DNA from: Rhizobium sp. SG_E_25_P2
GTDB taxonomy: Bacteria; Pseudomonadota; Alphaproteobacteria; Rhizobiales; Rhizobiaceae
Length of the DNA: 64,000 nucleotides
Direction: 5' to 3'
NCBI RefSeq assembly: GCF_029892285.1
Contig: NZ_JARXVM010000001.1
Location: 620,001 to 684,000, forward strand
Positions 37,109 through 45,958 of this stretch are shown here, one piece after another (the stretch's first letter is position 1; every line of letters starts with the position of its first letter). Both the position numbers and the translations under genes were made by a program. The notes beneath the pieces were generated by a model. The model did not search any database and had not been told where the DNA came from. It worked only from the letters and a program-made list of their open reading frames with translations.

Positions 37109-37168
37109 TCAGGCGGACAAGAAAAAACCCGCGCCAGCCGTGCCAGCGCGGGTTTCCCATAATTCCAT
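37109..37168 (-). CDS. Candidate pheS leader peptide (19 residues)
   Basis: A short frame ATG-GAA-TTA-TGG to TGA between rplT and pheS encodes [19 protein letters not shown]. It runs through the terminator hairpin, and its two Phe codons (TTT TTC) are the U-tract of that terminator. In E. coli the PheM leader peptide occupies the same rplT-pheS position. No strong ribosome site is seen, so translation is unproven and the Phe codons may be a by-product of the U-tract. Confidence 0.35.
   Translation of the reverse strand: MELWETRAGTAGAGFFLSA
37121..37155 (-). terminator. Intrinsic terminator/attenuator upstream of pheS
   Basis: On the minus strand AAACCCGCGC and GCGCGGGTTT (37146-37155 and 37125-37134 on the plus strand) form a 10-bp stem with an 11-nt loop, followed by a U-run. 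It lies after rplT and 41 bp before pheS. It may end the rpmI-rplT transcript, or act as a regulated attenuator for pheS-pheT. Confidence 0.85.
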
Positions 37169-37188
37169 AGTCTTGGGAAGCGCTGACC

Positions 37189-37593
37189 TTAACGGACGAC
37201 GCTTTCAAACTCGTTGGTGGTGCCCTTGTCCTTCAGGTAGCCGAGAGCCTTCTTGGAGGCTTCGACGAGCGCGCCGAAGGCTTCAGCCTGGGTGATCGCC
37301 ATGTTGGACAGGACCTTGCGGTCGACTTCGATGCCAGCCTTGGACAGGCCGTCGATGAAGCGGCCATAGGTCAGGCCGTGCTCGCGGACAGCGGCGTTGA
37401 TGCGCTGGATCCAGAGAGCGCGGAAATTGCGCTTCTTGACCTTACGGTCGCGCGTCGCATACTGCATCGAGCGATCGACGGCAGCCTTGGCGGCGCGGAT
37501 GGTGTTCTTGCGACGGCCGTAAAAGCCCTTGGCGGCCTTCAGAACCTTCTTGTGCTTGGCGTGGGCGGTAACGCCTCTCTTTACACGTGCCAT
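37189..37593 (-). CDS. rplT: 50S ribosomal protein L20
   Basis: A 134-residue basic ribosomal protein. The N-terminus [19 protein letters not shown] and the central [20 protein letters not shown] are diagnostic of L20, which binds 23S rRNA early in assembly and in many bacteria represses its own operon. It follows rpmI by 41 bp. In many bacteria infC heads this operon; here infC is about 8 kb away on the same strand. Confidence 0.98.
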   Translation of the reverse strand: MARVKRGVTAHAKHKKVLKAAKGFYGRRKNTIRAAKAAVDRSMQYATRDRKVKKRNFRALWIQRINAAVREHGLTYGRFIDGLSKAGIEVDRKVLSNMAITQAEAFGALVEASKKALGYLKDKGTTNEFESVVR

Positions 37594-37634
37594 GTCATGA
37601 TCTCCTTAGTGTTCTTTTTCGCGGCTTCTTAGTC

Positions 37635-37838
37635 TCAGAGACCATTCGGCAGGTAGTTCTTGATCACCTTGCGGCCATCGGGTTCAGCCAGAACCATGGT
37701 GCCGCGGGCGTCGCGAATGAACTTGTTGGAACGCTTGATCATGCCGTGGCGCTTGCCGGCGGCGGCTGCCTTGACCTTGCCGGTAGCAGTGATCTTGAAC
37801 CGCTTTTTAGCGGCAGACTTCGTCTTCATCTTGGGCAT
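37635..37838 (-). CDS. rpmI: 50S ribosomal protein L35
   Basis: A 67-residue ribosomal protein with the canonical [15 protein letters not shown] start, [13 protein letters not shown] in the middle and an IKNYLPNGL end. It is first in the rpmI-rplT pair. A good promoter is presumably in the 155 bp upstream. Confidence 0.98.
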   Translation of the reverse strand: MPKMKTKSAAKKRFKITATGKVKAAAAGKRHGMIKRSNKFIRDARGTMVLAEPDGRKVIKNYLPNGL

Positions 37839-37993
37839 TTTGCTACTCCATTGTTCTGGTTTTTGTGAAACCGGCTGATGAGGCCCATTTCAAGCATAAA
37901 GAACGGCCACGGCATGCCCTGCCGGACCGTTCGGACGGGCGGCTTATACAGTCAGTCCGACAAAAGCGCAACTGGCTGGAAACGGAATCTTTT

Positions 37994-38959
37994 TCAGCGC
38001 TCAGCGGACTTTTTGCGAGAGGAAAGCGGCAAGGCCAAAGCGGTCGCCGCCAGCGCCGAGACCACGATCAGGAGATGGCCGTTGACCGAGGCCTGCAGGA
38101 GCTCCGAAAAACCCGAACCCGATCTGGCGGCGCCGAAAGCCATGGCCCCGGCGGCAATACCAGCCGGATAGGTGCCGACGCCGGCGGGCGCGTGCAGTGG
38201 CAGCACCGAAGAGAGTTCGCCGCCGACCGCGCCGCCGAAGGCAGCCGCGAGCGGCGAAACGCCCATCATCGACAGCGACAGGCCCAGCGCCGCAACCTTG
38301 ATCAGCCAATTGAGCACCGTCAGCGCCCAGGCGAGCAGGAAGGCGGGCAGATGCGGCGGCAGACCATCGGCCATCTGGTCGAGCTTGTCCGCCAATCTCT
38401 TGGGAGCGCGGCACTGCAGCCAGCCGACCAGGCGCCGGCTGACCGGGAAAAACAAAAGCGGCAGAAGCAGAAACACCGTCCAGAAGGCCCAGGCGAGGAG
38501 GGAAAACCCGGCCCTGGCCACCAGAGCCAGCCCTGCGGCCAGCGTCAGCGCATGCAGGTCGAGCAGCCGGAGAACAACGAGCGCCGAAGCGCCGCGCATG
38601 ACCGGCAGGCCGAATTCCGCGCGCATCAACACTGGAAAAGAGACTTCACCGCTGCGGAAAGGCAGCATGATATTGAGGAGATTGTGGATCTGCGTCAGGC
38701 GATAGAGTTGGAGAAAAGAGCCCTGGGGCAAATCGGGAAAATAGCTCGCCATCCGATTCGTGCGGATGAACTGCGTGGCGATCAATGCCAGGATCGAGGC
38801 GAGGATGGTCGGAGCGCCGATCGAGGCCCAGTTGGCGAGCACGACGCTCCAGCCGAAATAGACCTGAATGAAAACTGCATAAGCCAGCACGCAAACGCCA
38901 GCGAGCAGCGCCAATCGGTGCCGGGACCATCCGGCCTCTCGTCTGGGTATGTTGGCCAT
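37994..38959 (-). CDS. Lysylphosphatidylglycerol synthase transmembrane-type protein
   Basis: A 321-residue polytopic membrane protein of the LPG synthase TM-domain/UPF0104 family, with about eight hydrophobic segments. Family-like stretches include QIHNLLNIMLPFRSGEVSFP near residue 95 and HAPAGVGTYPAG near residue 265. It lacks the cytoplasmic aminoacyl-transfer domain of full MprF proteins, so lysine transfer is not expected. Family members such as AglD are linked to lipid-carrier-dependent glycosylation. It is divergent from the GT2-GT39 pair, 92 bp away, suggesting shared regulation. Confidence 0.82.
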   Translation of the reverse strand: MANIPRREAGWSRHRLALLAGVCVLAYAVFIQVYFGWSVVLANWASIGAPTILASILALIATQFIRTNRMASYFPDLPQGSFLQLYRLTQIHNLLNIMLPFRSGEVSFPVLMRAEFGLPVMRGASALVVLRLLDLHALTLAAGLALVARAGFSLLAWAFWTVFLLLPLLFFPVSRRLVGWLQCRAPKRLADKLDQMADGLPPHLPAFLLAWALTVLNWLIKVAALGLSLSMMGVSPLAAAFGGAVGGELSSVLPLHAPAGVGTYPAGIAAGAMAFGAARSGSGFSELLQASVNGHLLIVVSALAATALALPLSSRKKSAER

Positions 38960-39051
38960 GCGCGATCCATCGACTTCGGGCGGTTGCGCCCTCCCGGCCG
39001 CTGATATAACAGAGGCGCCAGCAAAGCCAGACCCAAACGGAGCGTTCCGCC

Positions 39052-40053
39052 GTGCTCAATACCGCAGCCACCCAAACCGCGATCGGGGCCTCGTCCGAGA
39101 TCGAGCTGTCGGTCGTCATTCCCGTTTATAATGAGGAAGACAATATCGCGCCGATGATCGACCGCGTCCTGTTCGGTCTCAAGGACTTCGCCGAAGCCTG
39201 GGAACTGATCCTGGTCGACGACGGCAGCACCGACGGCACGCTCGCCAACGCCCGCAAGGCGCTCAGTCGCGAAGGTCTTACGCTCAGGATTGTCGAATTG
39301 CAGCGCAATTTCGGACAGGCCTCGGCCCTGCAGGCCGGCATCGACGCCTCGCGCGGGCGGCTGATCGCCACGCTGGACGGCGACCTGCAGAACGATCCCG
39401 TCGACATTCCCATGATGATCGACATGCTTGAGGCGCGCGACCTCGACCTGCTGTCCGGCTGGCGCAAGAGCCGCCAGGACGGGTTAGTGCTGCGCAAGAT
39501 CCCATCCTGGTGCGCCAATTATCTGATCGGCAGGATCACCGGGGTGAAGATCCATGATTATGGCTGTTCGCTGAAGATCTATCGCTCCAAAATCCTCAAG
39601 CAGGTGCGCATCATCGGCGGCATGCACCGCTTCATTCCGGCCTGGGTCGCGAGTGTGGCGCCGCATTCGCGCATCGGCGAAGTGGTGGTCAATCATCACG
39701 CCCGCCAGTTCGGCCAGTCCAAATATGGCATTTCCCGCACATTCCGGGTGATCCTCGATCTGCTCGCCGTGCTGTTCTTCATGCGCTTCCGCGCCCGGCC
39801 CGGTCACTTCTTCGGCTCGATCGGGCTCGCCTTCGGCGGATTGAGTTTTCTGATCTTCGCCTATCTCGCCTTCGTGAAATTCGCGCTCGGCGAGGATATC
39901 GGCACGCGGCCGCTTCTGCTGATCGCCGTGATGCTGTTCATGGGCTCGGTTCAGGCGATCACCACCGGCATCCTGGCGGAATTCATGGCGCGCTCCAACA
40001 CCGGGACGCAGCATTACGCCGTCCGCGAGATTTTCGACGCGGACAAAGCCTGA
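39052..40053 (+). CDS. GT2 glycosyltransferase (polyprenyl-phosphate type)
   Basis: A 333-residue protein with the catalytic GT-A domain in the first 230 residues (DDGSTDGT and the metal-binding DGDLQND) and two membrane helices at the C-terminus (about residues 255-315). This architecture is that of ArnC/DPM-type enzymes, which load a sugar onto undecaprenyl or dodecaprenyl phosphate. The start is GTG 39052. It is coupled to the GT39 gene by a one-base overlap (TGATG), so it probably makes the lipid-linked donor for that transferase. Confidence 0.9.
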   Translation: MLNTAATQTAIGASSEIELSVVIPVYNEEDNIAPMIDRVLFGLKDFAEAWELILVDDGSTDGTLANARKALSREGLTLRIVELQRNFGQASALQAGIDASRGRLIATLDGDLQNDPVDIPMMIDMLEARDLDLLSGWRKSRQDGLVLRKIPSWCANYLIGRITGVKIHDYGCSLKIYRSKILKQVRIIGGMHRFIPAWVASVAPHSRIGEVVVNHHARQFGQSKYGISRTFRVILDLLAVLFFMRFRARPGHFFGSIGLAFGGLSFLIFAYLAFVKFALGEDIGTRPLLLIAVMLFMGSVQAITTGILAEFMARSNTGTQHYAVREIFDADKA

Positions 40054-41558
40054 TGCTCGACTGGCTGGAGCGCCGTTTCAGCCATCTTGTCCTGCTGCTT
40101 GCGGGCTATTTTCTCGTCAACGCAACTGTGCGGTTGATGCTTCCAGCTTCGCTGGAACTCGACGAGGCGCAGCAAATGTTCTTCAGCCAATGGCTGGCGG
40201 CGGGCTATGACAGCCAGCCGCCGCTCTATAACTGGCTGCAATATGGCGTCTTCGCTCTGATCGGGCCTTCGGTTCTGGCGCTGACGCTGACCAAGAACAC
40301 GTTGTTGTTCCTCACTTATCTCTTCTACGCCCTGACCGCCCGGCGCTTGCTGGCGAACCCGCTTCTCGTCGTCGTCGCCACGCTTGGTCTCCTGACCATT
40401 CCCCAGATCGGTTTTGAGGCGCAACGCGACCTGACCCATACAGTGGCGGTGCTGTTTTCCTCGAGCTTGTTTATCTATGCGCTCATACGGACGGTCGAGA
40501 AGCCCGACTGGATCGGCTATGCGCTGACCGGCGTCGCAATCGGCTGCGGGGCGCTGTCGAAGTATAATTTCGCCCTGATGCCCGTGGCGGCGCTCCTGGT
40601 CATGCTGATTGACCGGAACATGCGGCGGCGGGTGCTGGATATGAGGCTGATGATCACCATCGCGATCGCTGTGGTGATCGTGACGCCGCATGCGCTCTGG
40701 CTCAAGGACAATCTTGGCCTGGCGACCGAGCGCACCATGGGCAAGATGATGGCCGAGGCCGGAGAACCCTGGCTGGCTCAGGTGGCCGAGGGCCTGGTGT
40801 CGCTGATCGGCGCGGTGATCGGCTTCAGCGCAGTCACGCTACTTCTCTTCGTTGCGGCCTTCAGGAAGACCCTGTGGCGGGCGATGCCCGCGTCATCTGC
40901 TTGGGCGCGGTTCATGGAAAAGCTGTTCGCAGCCTTCCTGCTGCTAATCGCGACGCTGGTTCTGTTTGCCGGCGCGGAGAACATCAAGGATCGCTGGCTG
41001 ACGCCCCTGCTCTTCCTGCTGCCGCTCTATCTTGCGCTCAAGCTGGACAAGAGCGCCCTCCTGGATAGGGCCGGCGCGCGCCGGATGGTGCTGATCGGGC
41101 TCGCCATCATGGCGCTGATACCGACTGCGCTTGGGCTGCGCATCCCGATCCTCGGCGCTCTCGGCGCCTATGAGAAACTCAACGTTCCCTATCAGGCAGC
41201 GAGCGCAGAGATCCTGAGGAATTCGCCGGCGCAACCGGCGCTGATCATCACCAATGACCAGCAACTCGCCGGCAATATGCGCCATGACATCAAGAGCGTT
41301 CCCGTTATCATGCCCGGCTTTTCCGCCTTTGCCGCCCAAGAGGTCGCCGCGCCGAAGGGGCCGGTGTTGATGGTCTGGCGCAACAGAGGCAGGGCCGATC
41401 CGGCCCTCCCGGAGGAATTGGCGACGTGGCGCGCAAGCCAGCCACTGCTGGCGCCCCTGCCCTTCTCGCCCCGGCAGACCGCGACGCCGTTCCTCTACGG
41501 CCGCGCTGAAGACCGCTATCACATCGGCTACGCCTGGTTCATGCCCGCCTCCCGCTGA
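40053..41558 (+). CDS. GT39/ArnT-like glycosyltransferase
   Basis: A 501-residue integral membrane protein with about twelve hydrophobic segments and the acidic motif LELDEAQQMFF in the first periplasmic loop, followed by SQPPLYNWLQ. Both are signatures of polyprenyl-sugar-dependent transferases of the ArnT/PMT type. It should transfer a sugar from the lipid donor made by the preceding GT2 enzyme to a periplasmic acceptor, most plausibly lipid A or lipopolysaccharide core as in rhizobial galacturonosyltransferases. Substrate and acceptor are inference only. Confidence 0.88.
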   Translation: MLDWLERRFSHLVLLLAGYFLVNATVRLMLPASLELDEAQQMFFSQWLAAGYDSQPPLYNWLQYGVFALIGPSVLALTLTKNTLLFLTYLFYALTARRLLANPLLVVVATLGLLTIPQIGFEAQRDLTHTVAVLFSSSLFIYALIRTVEKPDWIGYALTGVAIGCGALSKYNFALMPVAALLVMLIDRNMRRRVLDMRLMITIAIAVVIVTPHALWLKDNLGLATERTMGKMMAEAGEPWLAQVAEGLVSLIGAVIGFSAVTLLLFVAAFRKTLWRAMPASSAWARFMEKLFAAFLLLIATLVLFAGAENIKDRWLTPLLFLLPLYLALKLDKSALLDRAGARRMVLIGLAIMALIPTALGLRIPILGALGAYEKLNVPYQAASAEILRNSPAQPALIITNDQQLAGNMRHDIKSVPVIMPGFSAFAAQEVAAPKGPVLMVWRNRGRADPALPEELATWRASQPLLAPLPFSPRQTATPFLYGRAEDRYHIGYAWFMPASR

Positions 41559-41610
41559 ACGCCGCCAAGACGCAGGACTCTGCCGCAAAAGCGCCTTTTT
41601 CTCGCTTCCT

Positions 41611-41631
41611 TATTGCGAATAAGTTGCAATA
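41611..41631. promoter_or_regulatory. Candidate metal-regulator operator for sitABCD
   Basis: TATTGC (41611-41616) and GCAATA (41626-41631) are a perfect 6-bp inverted repeat with a 9-nt spacer, about 50 bp upstream of the sitA start. TTGC/GCAA-containing palindromes are typical of Fur/Mur sites in rhizobia, where Mur controls sitABCD by manganese. The exact match to a Mur box was not checked. Confidence 0.5.
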
Positions 41632-41681
41632 GCAGAAAACTGTGTCATCCTCTGACGACGGAATAAGGCTGGAGGTTCTTC

Positions 41682-42575
41682 GTGACGATCAAGCGCATGC
41701 TGTTTTCCGCGGCCGTTTTCTCCATGGCGATGTTATTCGCCGCCGCACCCGCGAACGCCAAATTCAAGGCGGTGACCAGTTTCACCGTCATCGCCGACAT
41801 GGCGAGAAACGTGGCCGGCGATGCTGCGGACGTCGAATCCATCACCAAGCCCGGCGCCGAAATCCACAATTACCAGCCGACCCCAGGCGATATCGTCAAG
41901 GCTCAGGGCGCCAATCTGATTTTGTGGAACGGGCTCAATCTCGAACGCTGGTTCGAGAAATTCTTCCAGACGCTGAACGGCGTGCCGAGCGTCGTCGTCT
42001 CCGATGGCGTCGCGCCGATGGGCATCACGGACGGCCCCTATCAGGGCAAACCCAATCCGCACGCCTGGATGTCGCCGGACGCCGCCCTGGTTTATGTCGA
42101 CAATATCCGCGACGCCTTCGTCAAATACGATCCCGCCAATGCCGAGACCTATAAGCGCAACGCGGAGGCCTATAAGGCGCGCATCAAGGCCGAGATCCAG
42201 CCGATCCGCGACGAGATCGCCAAAATCCCGGAGGACAAGCGCTGGCTCGTCACCAGCGAAGGCGCCTTTTCCTATCTCGCCCGAGATTTCGGGCTGAAGA
42301 CGCTTTATCTCTGGCCGATCAACGCCGATCAGCAGGGCACGCCGCGTCAGGTCAGAACCGTGATCGACGCGATGCGCGCCAATAAGATTGGCGTAATCTT
42401 CTCGGAAAGCACCATATCCGACAAACCGGCCAAGCAGGTCGCCCGCGAAACCGACGCGCGCTATGGCGGCGTGCTTTATGTGGATTCGCTCAGCGATCCC
42501 GATGGTCCCGTGCCGACCTATATCGACCTCATCAAGACGACCGCGTCGACCATCGCCAAGGGATTGTCCGAATGA
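41682..42575 (+). CDS. sitA: Manganese/iron ABC importer, periplasmic binding protein
   Basis: A 297-residue cluster A-I metal-binding protein with a signal peptide ending at ANA (about residue 26). Metal ligands of the family are visible as His in [13 protein letters not shown], His in [11 protein letters not shown], Glu in [10 protein letters not shown] and Asp in [11 protein letters not shown], the SitA/MntC-type set. The start is GTG 41682 after CTGGAGG. It opens the four-gene sitABCD operon and delivers Mn2+ (or Fe2+) to SitC/SitD. Confidence 0.93.
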   Translation: MTIKRMLFSAAVFSMAMLFAAAPANAKFKAVTSFTVIADMARNVAGDAADVESITKPGAEIHNYQPTPGDIVKAQGANLILWNGLNLERWFEKFFQTLNGVPSVVVSDGVAPMGITDGPYQGKPNPHAWMSPDAALVYVDNIRDAFVKYDPANAETYKRNAEAYKARIKAEIQPIRDEIAKIPEDKRWLVTSEGAFSYLARDFGLKTLYLWPINADQQGTPRQVRTVIDAMRANKIGVIFSESTISDKPAKQVARETDARYGGVLYVDSLSDPDGPVPTYIDLIKTTASTIAKGLSE

Positions 42576-43468
42576 ATATGCAGGCGCGACCGGAGATCAA
42601 GGCGTCAGACGCCGCCTCTTCCCTCGGCATCGACGTAACCAATGTCACCGTCGCCTATCGCAATGGCCATACCGCGCTTAGGGATGCGAGCTTCTCGATC
42701 GGAACCGGCACGATCACGGCGCTGGTGGGCGTGAACGGCAGCGGCAAGTCGACGCTGTTCAAGGCGATCATGGGTTTCGTGCGGGCCAGCGCCGGTTCGA
42801 TCCGCATTCTCGGCCTGCCAGTGGCCGACGCGTTGAAACGTAATCTCGTGGCCTATGTGCCTCAGGCCGAAGAGGTTGACTGGAACTTCCCAGTGCTGGT
42901 CGAAGATGTGGTGATGATGGGCCGCTACGGCCATATGAATTTTCTGCGCATGGAGACAAAGCGTGATCGCGAGGCGGTGGATGCGGCGCTGGCCCGGGTC
43001 GGCATGAGCGATTACCGCAAGCGACAGATCGGCGAATTGTCGGGCGGGCAGAAGAAACGCGTCTTCCTGGCCCGTGCGCTTGCCCAGGACGGCCGGGTGA
43101 TCCTGCTCGATGAACCCTTCACAGGGGTCGACGTCACCACCGAGGACGCTATCGTGACGCTCCTCAAGGAATTGCGCGCCGAGGGTCGGGTGATGCTGGT
43201 CTCCACCCACAATCTCGGCTCGGTGCCGGATTTCTGCGACCAGACAGTGCTGCTCAAGCGCACCGTGCTCGCCTATGGGCCGACAGAGACGGTCTTCACC
43301 CGGGAGAATCTGGAGAAAACCTTCGGCGGCGTGCTCCGACACATGGCGCTCGGCCTGGAGACGGCCGAGCAGGGCCATGCGGTCGGCGTTCTGACCGATG
43401 ACGAACGGCCGCTGGTGCTCTACAATCCCCGCAAGCCGGAGGCGCCCCAGGAGGGCGGCGGCATATGA
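42572..43468 (+). CDS. sitB: Manganese/iron ABC importer, ATP-binding protein
   Basis: A 298-residue ABC ATPase with GVNGSGKST (Walker A, about residue 54), [15 protein letters not shown] (signature) and [12 protein letters not shown] (Walker B). The first 4 bp (ATGA) overlap the sitA stop. It powers SitC and SitD. The C-terminal about 40 residues extend beyond the core nucleotide-binding domain. Confidence 0.95.
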   Translation: MNMQARPEIKASDAASSLGIDVTNVTVAYRNGHTALRDASFSIGTGTITALVGVNGSGKSTLFKAIMGFVRASAGSIRILGLPVADALKRNLVAYVPQAEEVDWNFPVLVEDVVMMGRYGHMNFLRMETKRDREAVDAALARVGMSDYRKRQIGELSGGQKKRVFLARALAQDGRVILLDEPFTGVDVTTEDAIVTLLKELRAEGRVMLVSTHNLGSVPDFCDQTVLLKRTVLAYGPTETVFTRENLEKTFGGVLRHMALGLETAEQGHAVGVLTDDERPLVLYNPRKPEAPQEGGGI

Positions 43469-44328
43469 CTGATCTTCTGCTCGAACCATTCAGCTATCGT
43501 TACATGATCGACGCGATGTGGGTCAGCGCCATGGTTGGAGCCCTGTGCGCCTTTCTCTCCGCCTATCTCATGCTCAAAGGCTGGTCGCTGATCGGCGACG
43601 CGCTGTCCCATTCCATCGTTCCCGGCGTCGCCGGCGCCTATATGCTGGGCCTGCCTTTTTCGATCGGCGCCTTCTTCGCCGGGGGGCTTGCGGCGGGCGC
43701 GATGCTGTTTCTCAACCAGCGCACAAGGCTGAAAGAGGACACGGTGATCGGGCTGATCTTCACCGGCTTCTTTGGGCTGGGCCTGTTCATGGTGTCGCTG
43801 TCGCCGACAGCTGTCGATATCCAGACCATCGTGCTGGGCAACATCCTTGCCATCACACCGGAAGACACGCTGCAGCTCGCCATCATCGGCTTCATTTCGC
43901 TCGCGGTTCTCTTGCTGAAGTGGAAGGACCTGATGGTGGTGTTTTTCGATGAAAATCACGCCCGCTCGATCGGCCTGAACCCCAATCGCCTGAAACTGAT
44001 CTTCTTCACGCTCCTGTCGGCCTCGACGGTGGCGGCGCTGCAGACGGTGGGCGCGTTTCTGGTGATCGCGCTGGTGGTGACGCCTGGTGCCACCGCTTAT
44101 CTGCTTACCGACCGCTTTCCCCGGCTGATCGGCATCAGCGTGGCGATCGGATCAACGACCAGCCTGGTCGGCGCCTATATTTCCTATTTCCTCGATGGCG
44201 CCACCGGCGGGGTGATCGTCGTGCTGCAAACACTGATCTTCCTGATCGCCTTCGTCTTCGCGCCCAAGCATGGATTGCTGGCGGCGCGCATCCGGGCGCG
44301 ATCGGCGCTTGCGGAGGACGCGGCATGA
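43465..44328 (+). CDS. sitC: Manganese/iron ABC importer, permease
   Basis: A 287-residue membrane permease of the metal ABC-3 family with about eight helices. The conserved [20 protein letters not shown] lies in the first third. It overlaps sitB by 4 bp and sitD by 4 bp. Together with SitD it forms the membrane channel; the two permeases are paralogous. Confidence 0.94.
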   Translation: MTDLLLEPFSYRYMIDAMWVSAMVGALCAFLSAYLMLKGWSLIGDALSHSIVPGVAGAYMLGLPFSIGAFFAGGLAAGAMLFLNQRTRLKEDTVIGLIFTGFFGLGLFMVSLSPTAVDIQTIVLGNILAITPEDTLQLAIIGFISLAVLLLKWKDLMVVFFDENHARSIGLNPNRLKLIFFTLLSASTVAALQTVGAFLVIALVVTPGATAYLLTDRFPRLIGISVAIGSTTSLVGAYISYFLDGATGGVIVVLQTLIFLIAFVFAPKHGLLAARIRARSALAEDAA

Positions 44329-45185
44329 ACGAGGTCCTCGTCTACGCCCTTTGGCCGCTGCAGTTCGAATTTCTGCGTCTCGGGCTAATCATCGGCGTGT
44401 TGGTCGCCATTCCCTGCGCCATGCTCTCCTGCTTTCTGGTGCTGAAGGGCTGGTCGCTGATGGGCGACGCGGTCTCTCATTCCGTGCTGCCGGGCGTGGT
44501 GCTCGCCTATATTCTCAAGATTCCGCTCTCAATCGGCGCATTCGTGGCCGGCATGGGAGCGGCGTTGCTAACCGGCTACCTCAAGGATAACAGCCGCATC
44601 AAGCAGGACACGGTGATGGGCGTGGTCTTTTCCGGCATGTTCGCAAGCGGCATCGTGCTCTACACCAAGATTCAGTCCGACGTGCATCTCGACCATATCC
44701 TGTTCGGCGACATGCTTGGCGTCGGCTGGCCCGACATCTTGGAAACCGGCGTCATCGCGCTGATCGTGACGCTCATTCTCGGACTCAAATGGAAGGATCT
44801 CCTGCTGCACGCCTTTGATCCAGCCCAGGCCAAAGCGAGCGGATTGCCTGTCGGCCTGTTGCATTACGGCCTGCTGGCCATACTTTCGCTGACGATCGTC
44901 GGCGCGCTGAAGGCGGTCGGCATCATTCTCGCCATCGCCATGCTGATCGCTCCGGGCGCGATCGCCTATCTTCTCGCGCGACGTTTCTCGACGATGCTGC
45001 TCGTCTCGGTCGCAACAGCAATCGTCTCCACGATCACCGGCGTCTACCTGTCATTCATGATCGACAGCGCCCCGGCGCCCACCATCGTGCTGATCATGAG
45101 CGGGATTTTCATTTTGGCCTTCGTCAAGACAAGTTTTTCGCAGCGCCACGCCGATCGTCTTGCGCAACAATCAACAGAGATCTGA
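44325..45185 (+). CDS. sitD: Manganese/iron ABC importer, second permease
   Basis: A 286-residue permease paralogous to SitC, with the same conserved loop (GWSLMGDAVSHSVLPGVV) and eight or so helices. It is the last gene of sitABCD. The hairpin at 45200-45224 ends the transcript. Confidence 0.94.
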   Translation: MNEVLVYALWPLQFEFLRLGLIIGVLVAIPCAMLSCFLVLKGWSLMGDAVSHSVLPGVVLAYILKIPLSIGAFVAGMGAALLTGYLKDNSRIKQDTVMGVVFSGMFASGIVLYTKIQSDVHLDHILFGDMLGVGWPDILETGVIALIVTLILGLKWKDLLLHAFDPAQAKASGLPVGLLHYGLLAILSLTIVGALKAVGIILAIAMLIAPGAIAYLLARRFSTMLLVSVATAIVSTITGVYLSFMIDSAPAPTIVLIMSGIFILAFVKTSFSQRHADRLAQQSTEI

Positions 45186-45199
45186 CATCAAAACAAATA

Positions 45200-45224
45200 A
45201 GCCGCCCGACACCATCGAGCGGCT
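45200..45224. terminator. Bidirectional terminator between sitD and infC
   Basis: AGCCGCCCGA (45200-45209) and TCGAGCGGCT (45215-45224) pair over 10 bp with one G-U wobble and a 5-nt loop. On the minus strand it is followed by TATTTGTTTTG, a fair U-tract, so it mainly terminates infC; on the plus strand CTTTAA follows. Confidence 0.75.
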
Positions 45225-45250
45225 CTTTAACGATATCGAGGGCGGCGTCC

Positions 45251-45787
45251 TTACTTTGGCGCCAGCACCATCATCATCTGACGTCCTTCGAGCTTCGGCT
45301 CGGCTTCCACCTTGGCGATGGTCTGGGTGTCGTCGCGGACCTGATGCAGAAGCTTCATGCCGAGCTCCATATGGGCCATTTCGCGGCCACGGAACTTCAG
45401 CGTCACCTTGACCTTATCGCCCTCTTCGAAGAAGCGCTGGATCGCGCGCATCTTCACCTCATAGTCATGGGTGTCGATGTTCGGACGCATCTTGATCTCT
45501 TTGATCTCGATGATCTTCTGCTTCTTGCGCGCTTCGGCGGCCTTTTTCTGGGTCGCGTATTTGAGCTTGCCGAGGTCGAGAATCTTGCAGACCGGCGGCT
45601 CGTTGTTGGGAGAGATCTCAACCAGGTCCAGTCCAGCCTCTTCCGCAAGCGCGAGCGCCTGGTCGGTCGGCACCACGCCGAGGTTCTGCCCTTCGGCGTC
45701 GATCAGCTGCACACGGGGGACCCGGATTTCACGGTTGGCGCGCGGGCCGTCTCTGGTGGGGCCTTCCGCCTTAAAAGGTCTGCGAAT
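45251..45787 (-). CDS. infC: Translation initiation factor IF-3 (ATT start)
   Basis: A 178-residue IF-3. N-terminal domain: [19 protein letters not shown] and [13 protein letters not shown]; a basic linker; C-terminal domain: [15 protein letters not shown]. It controls fidelity of start-codon choice on the 30S subunit. The full family N-terminus begins only at ATT 45787-45785 (IRRPFKAEG), with AGGAGA placed 8 nt upstream. This rare start codon is the known basis of infC autoregulation. The next in-frame conventional start, GTG 45712, would remove conserved residues. Confidence 0.95.
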   Translation of the reverse strand: MRRPFKAEGPTRDGPRANREIRVPRVQLIDAEGQNLGVVPTDQALALAEEAGLDLVEISPNNEPPVCKILDLGKLKYATQKKAAEARKKQKIIEIKEIKMRPNIDTHDYEVKMRAIQRFFEEGDKVKVTLKFRGREMAHMELGMKLLHQVRDDTQTIAKVEAEPKLEGRQMMMVLAPK

Positions 45788-45958
45788 GGTCGTATTCTCC
45801 TGAGTGATTTACAAGTGGGGCACTATCTGCCATCAGCGGTCACCGAAAGCAATCGCCAATTCGGCTGAGGGGTTGCTCCATAGCATGATTTTTCTGAAAA
45901 ATCACCCCCTCCGCCCCTGCTGACGACATGCGATCACGGCATCAGCGGAGGAAGGGCA

